64,000 bases of DNA from contig JAHHHH010000029.1 in NCBI GenBank assembly GCA_019359415.1, forward strand, positions 1-64,000, in the 5' to 3' direction. The position numbers were made by a program, and so were the translations under genes. The notes under the pieces are model-generated. The model ran no database searches. It was not told the origin of the DNA and worked only from the letters and a program-made list of their open reading frames with translations. This DNA comes from Iphinoe sp. HA4291-MV1 (GTDB lineage Bacteria > Cyanobacteriota > Cyanobacteriia > Cyanobacteriales > Nostocaceae). Positions 27,101 to 35,978 of this stretch are shown here, piece after piece (positions within the stretch are counted from its first letter, which is position 1; the number at the start of each line of letters is the position of its first letter).

Positions 27101-29671
27101 GTAAATAGGTATTTTCGGATTTTGGAGACTGATACTCTTGATAGCTTGGGCAAAAGCTTTCTGAGCAAAAGCAATCAACGGTGTATGGAAGGCTGCTGAC
27201 ACAGGTAACAAAACGGCTGCATATCCTTGTTCTTGTAGAGTTTGCCGTACTCTCGCTATTTCTGCTGCAGGTCCTGCTAACACCACTTGACGGGGAGAAT
27301 TGAGATTAGCAATTGTCACGCGAGGAAAATGCTTAAGAATTGCTTCCACCTTGCCAACTTCTTCTTTCACGGCGAGCATAGCTCCTGCATCGTAATCAGG
27401 ATCTTGGGGAGCCGCCATTGCTTGACCCCTAGCTTTCACCAAGAAGCAGTAATCTTCATCACTCAAAACACCCGCAGCCCACAATGCTGTAAGTTCTCCA
27501 AAGCTATGCCCTGCAACGAAATCTGCTTTAAACTCTGCTTGTTGCAGTATTTTGTATAACCCTGCACTCAACATCCCAATTGCTGGTTGAGCATATTCTG
27601 TGCGCTGTAATGCAACAATTTGGGCATTTTTTTCCACTTCCTCAAACACAGGATGGGGAAATACAATTTCTGAAAGTGGCTGCAAATTATTTTTGAGCAA
27701 AAGACTATCCATGTAGCCGAAAAGACGCCGCAGGGTGGGGAAATTCATCACCAGTTCCCGACCCATATCCAAGTATTGAGAACCTTGTCCAGAGAACAAA
27801 GCAACAACTTTTCCAGTCAACTCAAGACCAGAAGAGCGGTAGTAAATTCCTTGGGGATGCTCCCATGAGGAGTCTGAAGCTCTGCTTTTGAGTAACTCAA
27901 TACTGATTTGCAGCAATTTGCAAGCCTCAGCACAAGAAGCTGCAACAAATCCAACTCTCGCTGCGCTCAGAGGAATGTCTTTTGATTTAGACTCCTCTAC
28001 AAGCTCCACAAAATTTCTGTTACCCTCCTGAGATTGCAGCTTACTTAAAATTTCTTCACAGGTTGCGAGTAACTGTGCAGGAGTTTGAGCAAACAGCAAC
28101 ACCTCACTGGGAGTATTGTGTATACGATAAGCGCGGTTTTGTTCGGCTTCGTATTCTTCCAAGACAACGTGATAGTTTGTACCGCCAAAACCAAAAGAAT
28201 TGATACCCGCCCGTCTTGGTGCTTCCCCTTCAGCACGAATCCAGGGTTTAGTTTCGGTATTTAGGTAAAACGCCGAGTTTTGAATATTAAGTTTGGGGTT
28301 AGGTTGAGTAATATTAATTGTGGGTGGTAATATCTTGTGGTGTAGCGCTAAAGCAGTTTTGATTAAGCTTGCAGCACCTGCAGCAGCTTTTGTATGTCCA
28401 ATTTGGGATTTCACGCTACCGAGTGCAATGTACTGCTTGTGTGAGTTTTCCCCAAAAAATTCTCTTAGAGACGCAAATTCTGTGGGATCACCAGCCATCG
28501 TACCTGTACCGTGTGCCTCCATTAGGGTGACGGTTTGGGCTGAAAAGCCTGCATCTTCGTAAGCACGCTGTAAGGCTTTGACTTGTCCTTCTTGTCGAGG
28601 TGCATAGATGCTTTTATACCGTCCATCGCTGGAGGTGCCAATTCCTTTGATGACAGCGTAAATTTTATCATTGTCTTGTATAGCATCTTCTAGACGTTTA
28701 AGGACAACCATACCGACACCTTCACCCAGCATCATCCCATCGGACTTAGCGTCGAAGGGCTTGACATTATCGCTAGGAGAAACAGCAGGTGTTTTGCTAA
28801 AACACATATAAGCCATGATGGTGTTGTCAGTATCAACTCCACCAGTCAGCATCATGTCGCAGCGATGCTCAATGAGTTCGCTAATTGCCATTTTTAAAGC
28901 AGCGAATGAACTAGCACAAGCTGCATCAACAACGCAGTTTATCCCGCCTAAATTTAAGCGGTTAGCAATTCTTCCAGCAACTACGTTACCTAACATACCG
29001 GGGAAAGCATTCTCATCCCAGTTGACGTAAGCGCTTTTGATTTTTTTGATAATTTTTTGCGTATCTTCATCGGATAAACCACTGCTTTTAAGCACCTTTT
29101 CCCAAACGGGATACTCTAACCTAGCAGCGAGTGGTAATCCTAGTTGGTTTCCTGCAACGCCTAAAATAACCCCAATAGTCTCGCGATTAAACTCGCGGGA
29201 TGTGTCATAACCTGCATCTTCCATTGCCTCTTTTGCAACTACTAAACTTAATAGTTGCGCAACATCTGTCACTTCTAAGATGCTAGGGGGAATTCCAAAT
29301 TCCATTGGGTTAAAATCAACGTATGGGATAAACCCACCTCTTTTACAGTAGGTTTTTTCCTCTGGTGTTCTAGGATTGGGGTCATAGTATTCTTCTATGT
29401 TCCAATGTGTCGATGGAACATCAGTAATTCCATCAATTTTATTAATAATATTTTGCCAGTATTCTCGCAAGTTTCTAGATTTTGCAAAAAGAGAAGCCAT
29501 ACCAATGATGGCGATAGGATTATGTTGTAATGTTCTATTAATCTTGGTAACTGACAAGGATTTACCAGACATCATTTTTTTCTCCTCAATAAACCTATAC
29601 ACAGCCTTTTCAATGTTGTTTATCTGAGCTTCCAATTCCGCCAAGGCAGTATCAATTGAATAAGCAGACAT
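24113..29671 (-). CDS. hglE: HglE heterocyst glycolipid polyketide synthase (KS-AT-ACP-ACP-partial KR)
   Basis: A 1852-aa PfaA-like synthase. KS at about 50-515 with C252 in VVDAACASSF, then EAHGTGTMAGD and SQIGHTKAAAG; AT at about 640-950 with FVAGHSFGELTALW (Ser near 725); a long linker (about 1000-1330) of Gln-rich, coiled and low-complexity sequence; two near-identical ACPs (DLGIDSIKRVEILG, Ser near 1397 and 1548); and a C-terminal KR-like structural subdomain (about 1620-1850, FIHLNPLFEV, GPISAGLFGLTKTLNWEW). It starts the chain of the heterocyst glycolipid aglycone. The linker contains intergenic-type repeats (see 26397-26480). It is the first gene of the leftward hgl operon. Confidence 0.9.
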   Translation of the reverse strand: MSAYSIDTALAELEAQINNIEKAVYRFIEEKKMMSGKSLSVTKINRTLQHNPIAIIGMASLFAKSRNLREYWQNIINKIDGITDVPSTHWNIEEYYDPNPRTPEEKTYCKRGGFIPYVDFNPMEFGIPPSILEVTDVAQLLSLVVAKEAMEDAGYDTSREFNRETIGVILGVAGNQLGLPLAARLEYPVWEKVLKSSGLSDEDTQKIIKKIKSAYVNWDENAFPGMLGNVVAGRIANRLNLGGINCVVDAACASSFAALKMAISELIEHRCDMMLTGGVDTDNTIMAYMCFSKTPAVSPSDNVKPFDAKSDGMMLGEGVGMVVLKRLEDAIQDNDKIYAVIKGIGTSSDGRYKSIYAPRQEGQVKALQRAYEDAGFSAQTVTLMEAHGTGTMAGDPTEFASLREFFGENSHKQYIALGSVKSQIGHTKAAAGAASLIKTALALHHKILPPTINITQPNPKLNIQNSAFYLNTETKPWIRAEGEAPRRAGINSFGFGGTNYHVVLEEYEAEQNRAYRIHNTPSEVLLFAQTPAQLLATCEEILSKLQSQEGNRNFVELVEESKSKDIPLSAARVGFVAASCAEACKLLQISIELLKSRASDSSWEHPQGIYYRSSGLELTGKVVALFSGQGSQYLDMGRELVMNFPTLRRLFGYMDSLLLKNNLQPLSEIVFPHPVFEEVEKNAQIVALQRTEYAQPAIGMLSAGLYKILQQAEFKADFVAGHSFGELTALWAAGVLSDEDYCFLVKARGQAMAAPQDPDYDAGAMLAVKEEVGKVEAILKHFPRVTIANLNSPRQVVLAGPAAEIARVRQTLQEQGYAAVLLPVSAAFHTPLIAFAQKAFAQAIKSISLQNPKIPIYSNVTGRQYPKEAADIQRILETHLSNAVLFKQEIENIYAAGGSCFVEFGPKKILTGLVKEILGDRPHLTVALNPSSQKDSDRSLREAVVQLRVAGLSLKNLDPYQLPQSIPATEKSKGLSVRLNGINYVSEKTKMAFEQALHDGHKVKLPASTSENNAHTDSKSLSATLTTITATPPATVIQSNGHINKSLLPANQKIEDKGTNGKGGQDNSKFKIQNSKLEASSSSPSSPSSQSIPHPQPKMQTNPDQSVNNQQVLASLEYVLTQFQQNQSESLQVHGHYLNHQMEYAKTFFQLMQQQNSLFANSKSSEETAKLKPVLMESLEHSMMQFHSQQGETLRVHEQYLNTQVEYTKNFFQLIQQEYSQLVNDKLAITQPVVSLDKTTAANNKKRESLIALDTTTTKQDSPVPPTHQISTTEAQPTVKRDTQLYSVVEVGTQTQIHKATDFVSANEFSVSPTDNLSVTSATPSVGPISSPVVTETLALRTEPAPTDSPTMTSSVSVNVADLGKNLLAIISDKTGYPVEMLDMSMDMEADLGIDSIKRVEILGTMQEMYPDLPKPNVEELGELRTIGQIVECLQSTTSSFIAAQSIAVETAISIQEDARIQEQVETENYSLTPDFFKDAEQTPHLSTPPSFSTSVTESISVSAEAEAADTDLSDLGQTLLAITSEKTGYPVEMLDLSMDMEADLGIDSIKRVEILGTMQEMYPNLPQPNVEELGELRTIGQIVEYLQKLVGTEKKKFLNQPSNPSGNLNNSTLRRQVRLKILPQPDFLEFTLPEGHIGLLTDDGSLTTSKLAQFLTEQGWKIVVLSFPRSLIPQHSPLPPGVDRVNLADLSEEHLQQQLATISTQYGPINAFIHLNPLFEVTCNGKIPYLEEEKAIVKHVFLMAKHLKKSLNEATHYGRSCFCTVTHLDGAFGLGQSVNFGPISAGLFGLTKTLNWEWQKVFCRAIDLSPHIDADESARHIFAELHDPDRYITEVAYSSQGRVTLISTPEI
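26397..26480. repeat. Intergenic-type heptad repeat inside the hglE linker
   Basis: On the plus strand GGATTGAGATGAGGGGGATG repeats (GATGAGGG units) run into four TTTTGAA heptads (about 26450-26478). On the coding strand they encode SKFKIQNSK and a serine-rich SSSSPSSPSS stretch. Such heptads and CTCATCCCC tracts are normally found between genes in Nostocales (compare 960-1000, 24060-24100 and 44370-44400). Here they were tolerated in frame within a disordered linker. Confidence 0.65.
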
Positions 29672-29896
29672 AGGACATAGACTCCGCCGTGAGTAGTGTG
29701 TTTTGTGTAGCTGCAGTGATTTCTGTGGCGAGTCAAAAAAGGACTATTTCCTATTTGAAGCAGCTATCCTATCTGCAAACAGTAAAATATTCAGTTCAAA
29801 TCAACACCACATAAGAGATACAACCTGGTGAGTTAATGGTCTTAGTGTTTTAGGAAATTTCGGCAATGTTACAGCCAGCAATTTTTGCTAAACATG

Positions 29897-30184
29897 CTAT
29901 ACAGTGCCTGACTCCTGATGTTGTGGTAGCAGGTCGATGACATTATTGAAACTTGTAAAATAGTCCTGTAGTGCGTTAGCTGCTGGACCAGTAAATTCCA
30001 TCCATTCAGAAGACAAGTAATTCTGAGGATTTTGAGAAATTGTTTCCAACTGAGACAATGAAAACTTGGGAGTTGCTATGAGAACAGAAACGCTTTTTTC
30101 TCCAGAGCTAGTTTGATGATTTAGTTTAACTGCGGCAACGTAGCTGGTGTTAATGACAACGTTCTGTATCTTGATAAATGCCAT
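29897..30184 (-). CDS. Small conserved hypothetical protein
   Basis: 95 aa, no signal or membrane helix. N-terminus MAFIKIQNVVINTSYVAAVKL, then a Ser/Asn-rich middle and an acidic-amphipathic helix (PAANALQDYFTSFNNVIDLL). The start resembles small proteins that begin with a strand-strand unit of the type FIxIxNxVINxxYVAAVxL, known to recur in cyanobacteria, but I know no function. It lies 226 bp upstream of hglE on the same strand and could share its regulation. Confidence 0.55.
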   Translation of the reverse strand: MAFIKIQNVVINTSYVAAVKLNHQTSSGEKSVSVLIATPKFSLSQLETISQNPQNYLSSEWMEFTGPAANALQDYFTSFNNVIDLLPQHQESGTV

Positions 30185-30788
30185 GGTCAGTTTTAACGTT
30201 CAAGATAATATATTCTATGGAATTTGACAAACAATATTTGACAAATTCGTTACCGAAAAAAACACCCCTCTCAATCCGAATACATGGAAAAATCAAACAA
30301 ATAATTGAGTTATCACTTGGTGATAGCAAGCAGACTATTTTTCGTTTTTCACTATCAATTCATTTAATAATGTGCCTTACTACCTGGAAGCATGATAATT
30401 AATAAAAACACTAGCATAAACGATGGGAATTGAATAGTTCGTTTTTAGCAATTTTAGAAGAAAATAGGATTTTTACAGATATAAACTTTTTCAAAAATAA
30501 AAAAGTATAGGTGTTTACTATTGTTTAGTGTCTGTCAAGCTCTTTATTAGGGTTTTTAGATAAAATTTGTTCTTATAAAGAAATAAGTGTATTTTTTGTA
30601 AGTTCACAGGCTATTTAACAAATACATATGTTAACAGGATAGGTATCAGTGTCTTTTTTCTAAGAACATAATTATTATTGTGATTTTCAGCCTTACAGCG
30701 CTTTTCAAGTAAATTGATAGTTCCTGGTACTTTGAAGACATAATTAATCTCTGTAGGTTGGTTTGAGGTTACCCAAACCAACCGAACT
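30185..30788. other. 600-bp AT-rich spacer without a gene
   Basis: No coding frame with protein-like composition is visible on either strand; the short frames here contain runs of Lys, Ile and Phe typical of AT-rich DNA. No palindrome longer than about 8 bp was noticed. The promoter for the 95-aa gene should lie near 30190-30260. Confidence 0.5.
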
Positions 30789-32150
30789 TTAGACTTCAGA
30801 TGCTCCTGTTTTCTTTGCTTGCTTACCAGTCCACTCTTGCCACCGGATGATTCCGCGACTGACCAATTCTGGATTCTCCCCTCCAATAAAACAGGTACGT
30901 CCCATCTTTTCACAAGTAATCAGAATTTCACCGTGTCCCATAAACGGGGCAATGACAAAATTATTTTGATTTGTATACATACTTAGTAAGTAAGCGATTA
31001 TCCCCTCAACTCCTTCTATGTGAATTGGTATCTGTGGCTTGGATATTGATTGGCGCGAAAAAATACCTACGTACAAATTACCAAGTACTAATTCGTATTG
31101 AAATGGCATCTGAGTGCAACTGCAAAAGTTATAAATGTTGTCCTCAGAGCGTAGCACAGCGACAACTCGAGCTTCATCTACTAAGTAATCATGATTCCAA
31201 CTTGGAGAAAGGGTAGCAATAGCTAGAGCCGCATTACCAGGAAGCAGGTTCGTGAATTGTTTGCTATCAGTATCTCCACAATAAACAAGGTGCTGTTGAT
31301 TGAGCATCCATTCATCACCAATGCTAACCAAAAGTTTGCCTTGGGCTAGTGTTGGTTTTCCTGATTGATGCTGCTCAACCTCTGATTGAGCTTTCTTAAC
31401 AGCCAACTTAGCTTCTCTTTTTGCCATAGCAATTTTCAAAGCTTGCAACTGTAACTCTTGTTGCCTAAGCCGCCATTGTGCCGCTATTTTAGCTTGCTGT
31501 TGGGCTTCTTGTTTGTCTGTTTTAGTCTGAGCTAACTCCAGAGCCTGTTCCGCCTGTTCTGCTAAACTGCGTTCTTTACTTCCTGCTCTGGCTATCTTGA
31601 GCAGTTCTGTTTTTATATCAGCGATAGGCGTATTTTTTATTTTCTGTTTGACTTCTTGGTGAATATCTTTGGCTATCTGCTTATCGTGCTGCAAGCTACG
31701 CTCGCTATATCCAATTTCTTTGGCAAACTCTAAATTCGTCTTAGAAGGTGGTGAAATGATTTCACTACCTTTTAGGGTATGCTGGTTATCCCCTGCTTTA
31801 GCCATGAGTCCGAGTCTATCCAGAATTTTCTGGCGCTCTAATAGCATTTCTGCTCGTTCTAGAGGTTTTAACTCATTGCGGATAAAATTCTCGTCAATCT
31901 CCGCCAAACGAACTTGATCAGCATCTTCGTAATCAACAACATTACACTCGATTTTTTCTAAACCAAGGAGCTGACAAGCAGTAAGACGATGTAGCCCAGC
32001 AATCAGATTCAGCTTTCGGTCTACTGTAATAGGGTTCAATAGACCATTAGCCTGAACTGATTCTTTTAACTCCTCAACCTTGTCGCCGTTAATTGGACGG
32101 CGGTTATGGCCAATTTTTATTTGGTCTATGGGTACTGACTTTATAGGCAT
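30789..32150 (-). CDS. ParB-like nuclease-domain protein with degenerate DNA-methylase tail
   Basis: 453 aa. Residues 1-110 are a ParB/Srx-type domain (IKIGHNRRPINGDKVEELKESVQ, LIAGLHRLTACQLLGLEKI), then a helical region (SERSLQHDKQIAKDI) that resembles the ParB helix-turn-helix, a long Ala/Gln/Lys coiled coil (about 190-270), and a tail that follows N6/N4 DNA methyltransferases: VYCGDTDSKQFTNLL, then APFMGHGEILITCEKMGRTCFIGG and RWQEWTGKQA. The methylase catalytic DPPY is missing (the matching place reads ATLSPSW) and the DPFxGSGTT motif is eroded to APFMGHGE, so catalysis is unlikely. ParB-methylase fusions are typical of phages and plasmids. Here it stands between the hglE and hgdB blocks. 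Confidence 0.72.
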   Translation of the reverse strand: MPIKSVPIDQIKIGHNRRPINGDKVEELKESVQANGLLNPITVDRKLNLIAGLHRLTACQLLGLEKIECNVVDYEDADQVRLAEIDENFIRNELKPLERAEMLLERQKILDRLGLMAKAGDNQHTLKGSEIISPPSKTNLEFAKEIGYSERSLQHDKQIAKDIHQEVKQKIKNTPIADIKTELLKIARAGSKERSLAEQAEQALELAQTKTDKQEAQQQAKIAAQWRLRQQELQLQALKIAMAKREAKLAVKKAQSEVEQHQSGKPTLAQGKLLVSIGDEWMLNQQHLVYCGDTDSKQFTNLLPGNAALAIATLSPSWNHDYLVDEARVVAVLRSEDNIYNFCSCTQMPFQYELVLGNLYVGIFSRQSISKPQIPIHIEGVEGIIAYLLSMYTNQNNFVIAPFMGHGEILITCEKMGRTCFIGGENPELVSRGIIRWQEWTGKQAKKTGASEV

Positions 32151-33188
32151 AATTGCTGCTCTTTAGTGTTGCCAGCGAAAACACTAACAATAAGATATCG
32201 TTAGTTTATTTTATCAGTACTATCAAAAACAGAAATTTCATGATAATTCTGATAAGAATGTTTTATATCTCGCTACTGTGCTGAAAGCCATCTAAAGAAT
32301 AAAGTATAAATTATGAGGTGAGTGTTGAATTTCACGGTTTCCTCCAAAACATGAAATAGAGATTTTGAACCAATATACTGGGTTACGTTTTCTTTTTGAG
32401 GATTACATCTGTATATTTTTTATCACTTCATAAACCTTTTTCCTTCATTATGTTTCCTTCATTATGATTGATTGCTCTCAGTACTGACTGACTTAAAATT
32501 ACGGAAGTCGATTGTTAATAGAAAGTTCCCTGTTTTGGTATTTGAGTTATCCGCCTGGGCGCGGAAGGTAGAAGTTAGAAGGCACAATAAGCCAGTGTTC
32601 AGACGAATCCAACGTAGGTTGGCAGTGCCCACTCTACAAATTAAGATTTTCGGTAATTCGCGCTCCAACATTAGTAACGTGGTAGAAGGATAAATGAAAT
32701 ATTTCTTGATTTGTAGTTTATGCAACAGCATTTTTTCTACATTTTGTTCTCTCAAAACTGAAAATCGTGAATAAAAAAATCAGATAATTTTATCCATTCC
32801 TAGTTGACAGAATCAAAGTTTTTTGGCACGATGAAATACAAGTTTTTGCAAATTATCTCTGACGTCGCTTCGTTTTACTTAAGACTGAGGTTTATCAGAT
32901 AGCGTTCCTAGACTTTTAAACTAATTTAGCCAATGTTTATATTGGACTAAAAATTAGTAGATTTTAGTGTCACAATACAATCCGTTTTACTACCGACATA
33001 GTTATCCTTGGTAGCTTTGTTCTAAGCAGTTGCGTACAAAAGTTTCTAAAACTTATAAGACTTTTCCAGTTATAAATTTCAGATCCACACAGGAAAAGTT
33101 CTCTTGACAATTTCCAGATACATCCATAGCAATCAACTGGTATAGCCATTCAGGCTACCCTTCAGCATCACACAATTGAGATGAAAAT
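32151..33188. other. 1-kb spacer upstream of hgdB
   Basis: No supported gene. The best frame (73 codons, plus strand from 32472) has no recognisable features and atypical composition. Promoters for the leftward ParB-like gene and for rightward hgdB must be here. I looked for a GTA-N8-TAC NtcA box and saw none that I would assert. Confidence 0.45.
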
Positions 33189-34415
33189 ATGGCAGCAGAA
33201 AAAGAAAGCCAGTTATACGCGAAACCCCCGTATCGATGGCAAATTCTATTAGCAGCTCTTATTGCTTCAGTTACCGGACTCCTATTTTTTCAGAATTTTT
33301 CCCGAAGATCTAACGTTCACACTCAGGCAGTAAAAGCCCCAAAGGCTTCCTCAACCAGAGTTGTGAGATTTGCTGTTACTGCTTTAGGACGTTTACAACC
33401 TCAAGGTGAAGTGACTAGGTTGTTTGCTCCTAGTTCACTCTCTGGTGTCCGAGTTGAAAAAATGCTGGTTAAAGAAGGAAATGAAATTCGCTCTGGGCAG
33501 GTTCTGGCTTTGCTGGAAAGTTATGCTCGCAGTAAGGCAGCTTTACAACAAGCTTTAGACAAAGTTCAAGTTGCTCAGGCTCAACTCGCGCAAGTCAAAG
33601 CTGGAGCTAAACCAGGAGATATAGAAGCTCAAAAAGCGGCGATCGCTCGCTTAGAATCTCAATTAAACGGAGAAGTCGCGGCTAAGCAAGCGACAATTGC
33701 CCGTTTGGAGGCTGAGGTAGAAAATGCTCAAACTGAAAACAATCGATATCAGCAACTTTATAAAGAAGGTGCTATTTCAGCTTCCACATCAGACAGCAAG
33801 CGTTTGCAACAACAGACAGTGCAACAGCAATTGACAGAAGCCAAGGCAAACCTTAACAGTAGTATCAACACAATCAACGACCAACTCAAGGAAGCAAAAG
33901 CTAAACTAGGGAGTATTAAAGAGGTTCGTGTTGTAGATGTTAAGTTAGCAGAAGCTGAGATTGCGAGTGCTATCACTGCTGTCCAACAAGCAAAAGCAGA
34001 CTATGATTTAACATATCTCAAATCTCCCACAGATGGCAGAATTTTGAAAATTCACGCCAAAACAGGAGAAGTAAACAGTAATGAAGGGATTGTTGAGATA
34101 GGCAAAACATCTCAAATGTATGTGGTGGCAGAAGTTTATCAAACTGATATTAGCAAAGTGCGTGTCGGTCAAAAAGCTACCATTACTAGCACTGCATTTC
34201 CTAAAAAAATAAAAGGAACCGTAAGTGAGATTGGTTTACAAGTTGACAGACAAAATATTCTAAGTGTCAATCCAGCAGCAGACACAGATCGCAGAATCAT
34301 AAGCGTGAAAATCCGCATTGATGATCCAGCAGATAGTCAAAGAGTCGCAGGTTTAACTAACTTACAAGTGGATGTCGCTATTCATATTCAGTCAACAGTG
34401 AACAGTAATCAGTGA
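33189..34415 (+). CDS. hgdB: HlyD/DevB-family membrane fusion protein HgdB
   Basis: A 408-aa periplasmic adaptor: one N-terminal membrane helix (WQILLAALIASVTGLLFF, about 19-36), a biotinyl-lipoyl-like half motif (SSLSGVRVEKMLVKEGNEIRSGQVLALLE), a long alpha-hairpin of Ala/Gln-rich coiled coil (about 110-260), the returning lipoyl half (YLKSPTDGRILKIHAKTGEV) and the beta-barrel (VVAEVYQTDISKVRVGQKATI). DevB homologs join an ABC exporter to TolC. In Anabaena HgdB and HgdC affect HGL deposition. Next gene is hgdC, 315 bp on; no ATPase (devA-type) gene follows. Confidence in DevB family is high, in the hgd name moderate and based on order. Confidence 0.88.
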   Translation: MAAEKESQLYAKPPYRWQILLAALIASVTGLLFFQNFSRRSNVHTQAVKAPKASSTRVVRFAVTALGRLQPQGEVTRLFAPSSLSGVRVEKMLVKEGNEIRSGQVLALLESYARSKAALQQALDKVQVAQAQLAQVKAGAKPGDIEAQKAAIARLESQLNGEVAAKQATIARLEAEVENAQTENNRYQQLYKEGAISASTSDSKRLQQQTVQQQLTEAKANLNSSINTINDQLKEAKAKLGSIKEVRVVDVKLAEAEIASAITAVQQAKADYDLTYLKSPTDGRILKIHAKTGEVNSNEGIVEIGKTSQMYVVAEVYQTDISKVRVGQKATITSTAFPKKIKGTVSEIGLQVDRQNILSVNPAADTDRRIISVKIRIDDPADSQRVAGLTNLQVDVAIHIQSTVNSNQ

Positions 34416-34479
34416 ACAGTGATACTCCCGAACCGCCCAAAGAATACCTATTTAAAAAACCGCGTTCAAAGAGTGCAAG

Positions 34480-34625
34480 GTTAGCGTGTCCTCTGGACAT
34501 AGACGCTCTCGACGCGTTCGCCCAAGGGGCGACGCCTTCTCCTAAGGGGAGACGCCAAGGGCGAACGCGCAGCGTGTCGCAGACAAGGGCGAACGCGCAG
34601 CGTCTCCGTCAGGAGAAGGAAGAAA
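34480..34625. repeat. GC-rich interspersed palindromic repeat cluster
   Basis: Several copies of GCGTTCGCCC / GGGCGAACGC-type palindromes, GGGGCGACGCC and AACGCGCAGCGT(CTCC), arranged in both orientations between hgdB and hgdC. Similar units are at 45680-45880, 49440-49500, 50880-50915, 56035-56075, 59270-59400 and 62095-62240. The open frame across it (74 codons) is a by-product of the repeats. Confidence 0.75.
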
Positions 34626-34663
34626 AAAGAAGATAAGTAATTTTATAGCGATTCGGGAGTAGC

Positions 34664-34713
34664 TGATAACTGGTAACTGGAACTGATAACTGATAACTGA
34701 TAACTGATAACTG
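34664..34713. repeat. TGATAAC heptad tandem repeat
   Basis: Five or more TGATAAC heptads (TGATAACTGATAACTGATAA) lie 20 bp before the hgdC start. The same short tandem repeat occurs at about 59457-59480. These are the short tandemly repeated repetitive sequences of heterocystous cyanobacteria. Confidence 0.85.
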
Positions 34714-34730
34714 TATTAAAGGCTGGAATT

Positions 34731-35909
34731 ATGGTTGTTAAAACTCCTTTGGCATGGCTGCAACTCGTCCGAAACAAAGTTCGTTCTCTTGTAGCTGTGG
34801 CTGGTATTGCTTTTATTGTCATTCTGATGTTTATGCAACTTGGTTTCCAAGATGCTCTTTATTCCAGCGCTACTCAAGTACATCGACATCTCCAAGGCGA
34901 TTTATTTTTAGTCAGTTCTCAATATAAAGCATTAACAGCAAATCAAAGCTTTTTCCGGACTCGTTTGTATCAAGCCTTGGGGTTTAATGGTGTTGAGTCC
35001 GTCAGTCCTATGTATATAGGATTTGCCAAATTTAAAAATCCTGTTAACGGTCAAAAATACTCAATATATGTTATTGGGTTTGAACCAGGAAAGCCTGTTA
35101 TGGATATGCCAGAAATTGAGGTAAATTTAGATAAAATTAAAATTCCTGACGTTGTGCTTTTTGACCGTAATTCTCGATCAGAGTTTGGAGACATCGCTCA
35201 GAAATTTGAACAAGAAAAGACAGAGCAGGTCATTGAAATTTTTCCCTTTAACTCATTAGCTGGTTATAGAGTGAGAATTGGTGGCTTATTCAATTTAGGT
35301 CCTTCGTTTGGAGTAGATGGAAATTTAATTGTCAGTGACTCTACTTTTCTTAGAATATTTCCCAATACTCGTCCAGCAGAAATAATAGATATAGGAGCAA
35401 TAACTCTTAAACCTGGTATCAATCCGCAAAATATTCAGCGAGATTTACAAAACAACTTACCTGATGATGTCCTAGTTTTTACTCGTCAGGGATTTATTGA
35501 TTTTGAAAAAGAGTATTGGGCTAACAGAACACCAATTGGTTTTATACTGAATCTCATGTTGTCAATGGCTTCTGTGGTTGGTATAGTCATTGTTTATCAG
35601 ATTCTCTACAGTAATATTTCCAATCAATTAGTTGCTTATGCGACTTTAAAAGCCATAGGTTATGCAAATAACTATCTATTCAATGTCGTCTTTCAACAGG
35701 CTTTTATCTTGGCAGTTTTGGGTTATATACCAGGATTTGCTATTTCTTTAGGTTTATATAATTTTGCTATGCAAGTCACTAAGTTGCCGATAATGATGTC
35801 TGTAAATAACGCAATTATGGTCTTAATCTCAACAATATTAATGTGTATGACTTCTGGAGCGCTAGCTATCAACCAACTCCGGTCTACAGATCCAGCAGAT
35901 ATTTTCTAG
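34731..35909 (+). CDS. hgdC: DevC-family ABC permease HgdC
   Basis: A 392-aa permease of the DevC/FtsX-MacB type: N-terminal membrane helix (VRSLVAVAGIAFIVILMFMQLGFQDALY, about 16-43), a large periplasmic domain, then three helices near 275-300, 325-350 and 360-380 (MLSMASVVGIVIVYQILY; ILAVLGYIPGFAISL; AIMVLISTILMCMTSGALAI). DevC partners DevB and an ATPase to export heterocyst envelope glycolipids. No devA-type ATPase gene is in the cluster, so the nucleotide-binding subunit must come from elsewhere. The next gene, hgdA, starts 70 bp on, consistent with an hgdB-hgdC-hgdA operon. Confidence 0.88.
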   Translation: MVVKTPLAWLQLVRNKVRSLVAVAGIAFIVILMFMQLGFQDALYSSATQVHRHLQGDLFLVSSQYKALTANQSFFRTRLYQALGFNGVESVSPMYIGFAKFKNPVNGQKYSIYVIGFEPGKPVMDMPEIEVNLDKIKIPDVVLFDRNSRSEFGDIAQKFEQEKTEQVIEIFPFNSLAGYRVRIGGLFNLGPSFGVDGNLIVSDSTFLRIFPNTRPAEIIDIGAITLKPGINPQNIQRDLQNNLPDDVLVFTRQGFIDFEKEYWANRTPIGFILNLMLSMASVVGIVIVYQILYSNISNQLVAYATLKAIGYANNYLFNVVFQQAFILAVLGYIPGFAISLGLYNFAMQVTKLPIMMSVNNAIMVLISTILMCMTSGALAINQLRSTDPADIF

Positions 35910-35978
35910 CATTCTGAATTGTGTCTTTTGGATTCTTCTCAATCAACCTCAATTTTTCATTACAATTCTCTATCCTCT

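Noticed and set aside
32151-33188. A possible NtcA or HetR site upstream of hgdB
   Set aside because: I saw no GTA-N8-TAC element that I could assert by eye; a motif scan would be needed.
34412-34636. A 74-codon frame overlapping the end of hgdB
   Set aside because: Translates a GC-rich palindromic repeat cluster (Arg/Gln-rich), unlike a real protein.
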